From an uncultured Caryophanales bacterium (GTDB lineage Bacteria > Bacillota_I > Bacilli_A > RF39 > UBA660), in NCBI GenBank assembly GCA_947303225.1, contig CAMYXG010000064.1:1-6814 (forward strand): 6,814 nucleotides of DNA. The letters run 5' to 3'. Position 1 is the stretch's first letter, and the number at the start of each line of letters is the position of its first letter. The notes beneath the pieces are model-generated. The model worked only from the letters and a program-made list of their open reading frames with translations. It made no database searches and had not been told where the DNA came from. Positions 6,596 to 6,814 of the stretch are shown here, piece after piece. Both the position numbers and the translations under genes were made by a program.

Positions 6596-6604
6596 TGATA
6601 TAAT
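6596..6604 (+). promoter_or_regulatory. Extended -10 promoter of the phospholipase C-like gene
   Basis: TGATATAAT is identical to the extended -10 at 1842-1850. The -35 position is weak (TGAAAA, 6576-6581, 17-bp spacing). The predicted leader is about 31 nt and includes the strong GAAGGGGGA ribosome site. It lies back to back with the abi promoter in a 111-bp intergenic region. Confidence 0.6.
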
Positions 6605-6641
6605 TTAATTAATTCACATTACTTGAAGGGGGAATGATGAT

Positions 6642-6814
6642 ATGCCAGCAACTGTTGCTCATGCAGTATTTGCAAAAGATGTTTATGATATTGTACCAAG
6701 TGATATTTGTAAAAAGTTAAATGTAGATTTATGTAAAACATTTGCACAAAGTGTTGATTGTTTAAAGTTTTATAATTTATTTTCTGTATTTTCAGGAAAG
6801 AAAATCAGACAGTT
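6642..6814 (+). CDS. Zinc-dependent phospholipase C family protein (N-terminal 57 codons; continues past window)
   Basis: Only the N-terminus is present and the frame is open to the edge. It starts MPATVAHAVFAKDVYD, close to the conserved opening of the bacterial zinc-dependent phospholipase C-like family (PF00882), in which an early histidine (here H7) serves as a metal ligand. The later stretch AQSVDCLKFYNLFS with GKKIRQ also fits: the aspartate (D39) stands where the family has Q-x-D before an FY motif. Such proteins are predicted hydrolases acting on phospholipids or other phosphoesters, and many Firmicute members are uncharacterised and lack a signal peptide, as here. The start is backed by GAAGGGGGA 8 bp upstream; a nearer upstream ATG at 6634 is in another frame. 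Without the remaining metal ligands, activity cannot be judged. Confidence 0.72.
   Translation, partial: MPATVAHAVFAKDVYDIVPSDICKKLNVDLCKTFAQSVDCLKFYNLFSVFSGKKIRQ

Noticed and set aside
6531..6641. Possible small RNA or CRISPR-like element beside the HEPN gene
   Set aside because: I found no repeat-spacer pattern or stable hairpin; the sequence is accounted for by two divergent promoters and ribosome sites.
1..6814. Mycoplasma-type code (TGA as Trp) because of the strong AT bias
   Set aside because: Tryptophans are encoded by TGG, no in-frame TGA is needed, and wall-related genes are present.

Overview
The window is very AT-rich. Every gene has a purine-rich Shine-Dalgarno site (AGAGGTGA, AAAGGAGT or similar) and a plausible protein product. 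Tryptophan is encoded by TGG, so the standard bacterial code applies. These traits, together with a peptidoglycan amidase, a SpaA-type surface protein with a sortase-like anchor, and short intergenic regions with A/T-rich hairpin terminators, point to a walled low-GC Firmicute. An uncultured gut Bacilli/RF39-type or Erysipelotrichia-like lineage would fit, but that placement is inferred from gene style and not from a marker gene.

Layout, left to right. Positions 1-572 (minus) hold the N-terminal 190 codons of an N-acetylmuramoyl-L-alanine amidase (Amidase_3), cut by the window edge. Positions 656-1759 (minus) encode a TMEM43/LUMA-family membrane protein, ending in a hairpin terminator. A 114-bp divergent region follows, then 1874-3400 (plus) encodes an exported, wall-anchored surface protein with a thioester-type (TED) region and a C-terminal SpaA/Cna-B domain. 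A bidirectional terminator in a 20-bp gap separates it from the convergent CorA-family metal transporter (3421-4365, minus). Upstream of corA, 4469-5584 (minus) encodes a membrane-tethered HtrA/DegP-like serine protease with one PDZ domain. Its start overlaps by 8 bp the end of an Abi_2 (AbiD/AbiF-like) HEPN protein at 5577-6530 (minus). A second divergent region leads to the first 57 codons of a zinc-dependent phospholipase C-family protein (6642 to the edge, plus).

The genes fall into several transcription units: amidase; TMEM43; surface protein; corA (own promoter TTGTAT-17-TATAAT); an abi-htrA operon; and the phospholipase-like gene. The common theme is the cell envelope (wall hydrolysis, membrane protein, surface anchoring, ion transport, extracytoplasmic protease), into which an abortive-infection-type HEPN gene is inserted and translationally coupled to the protease. 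The most interesting points are that abi-htrA coupling, a surface protein whose thioester domain appears to have lost its cysteine, a bacterial relative of human TMEM43, and an 11-nt complementarity between the htrA terminator and the corA start region. No CRISPR array, tRNA, rRNA, insertion sequence or phage module was seen.
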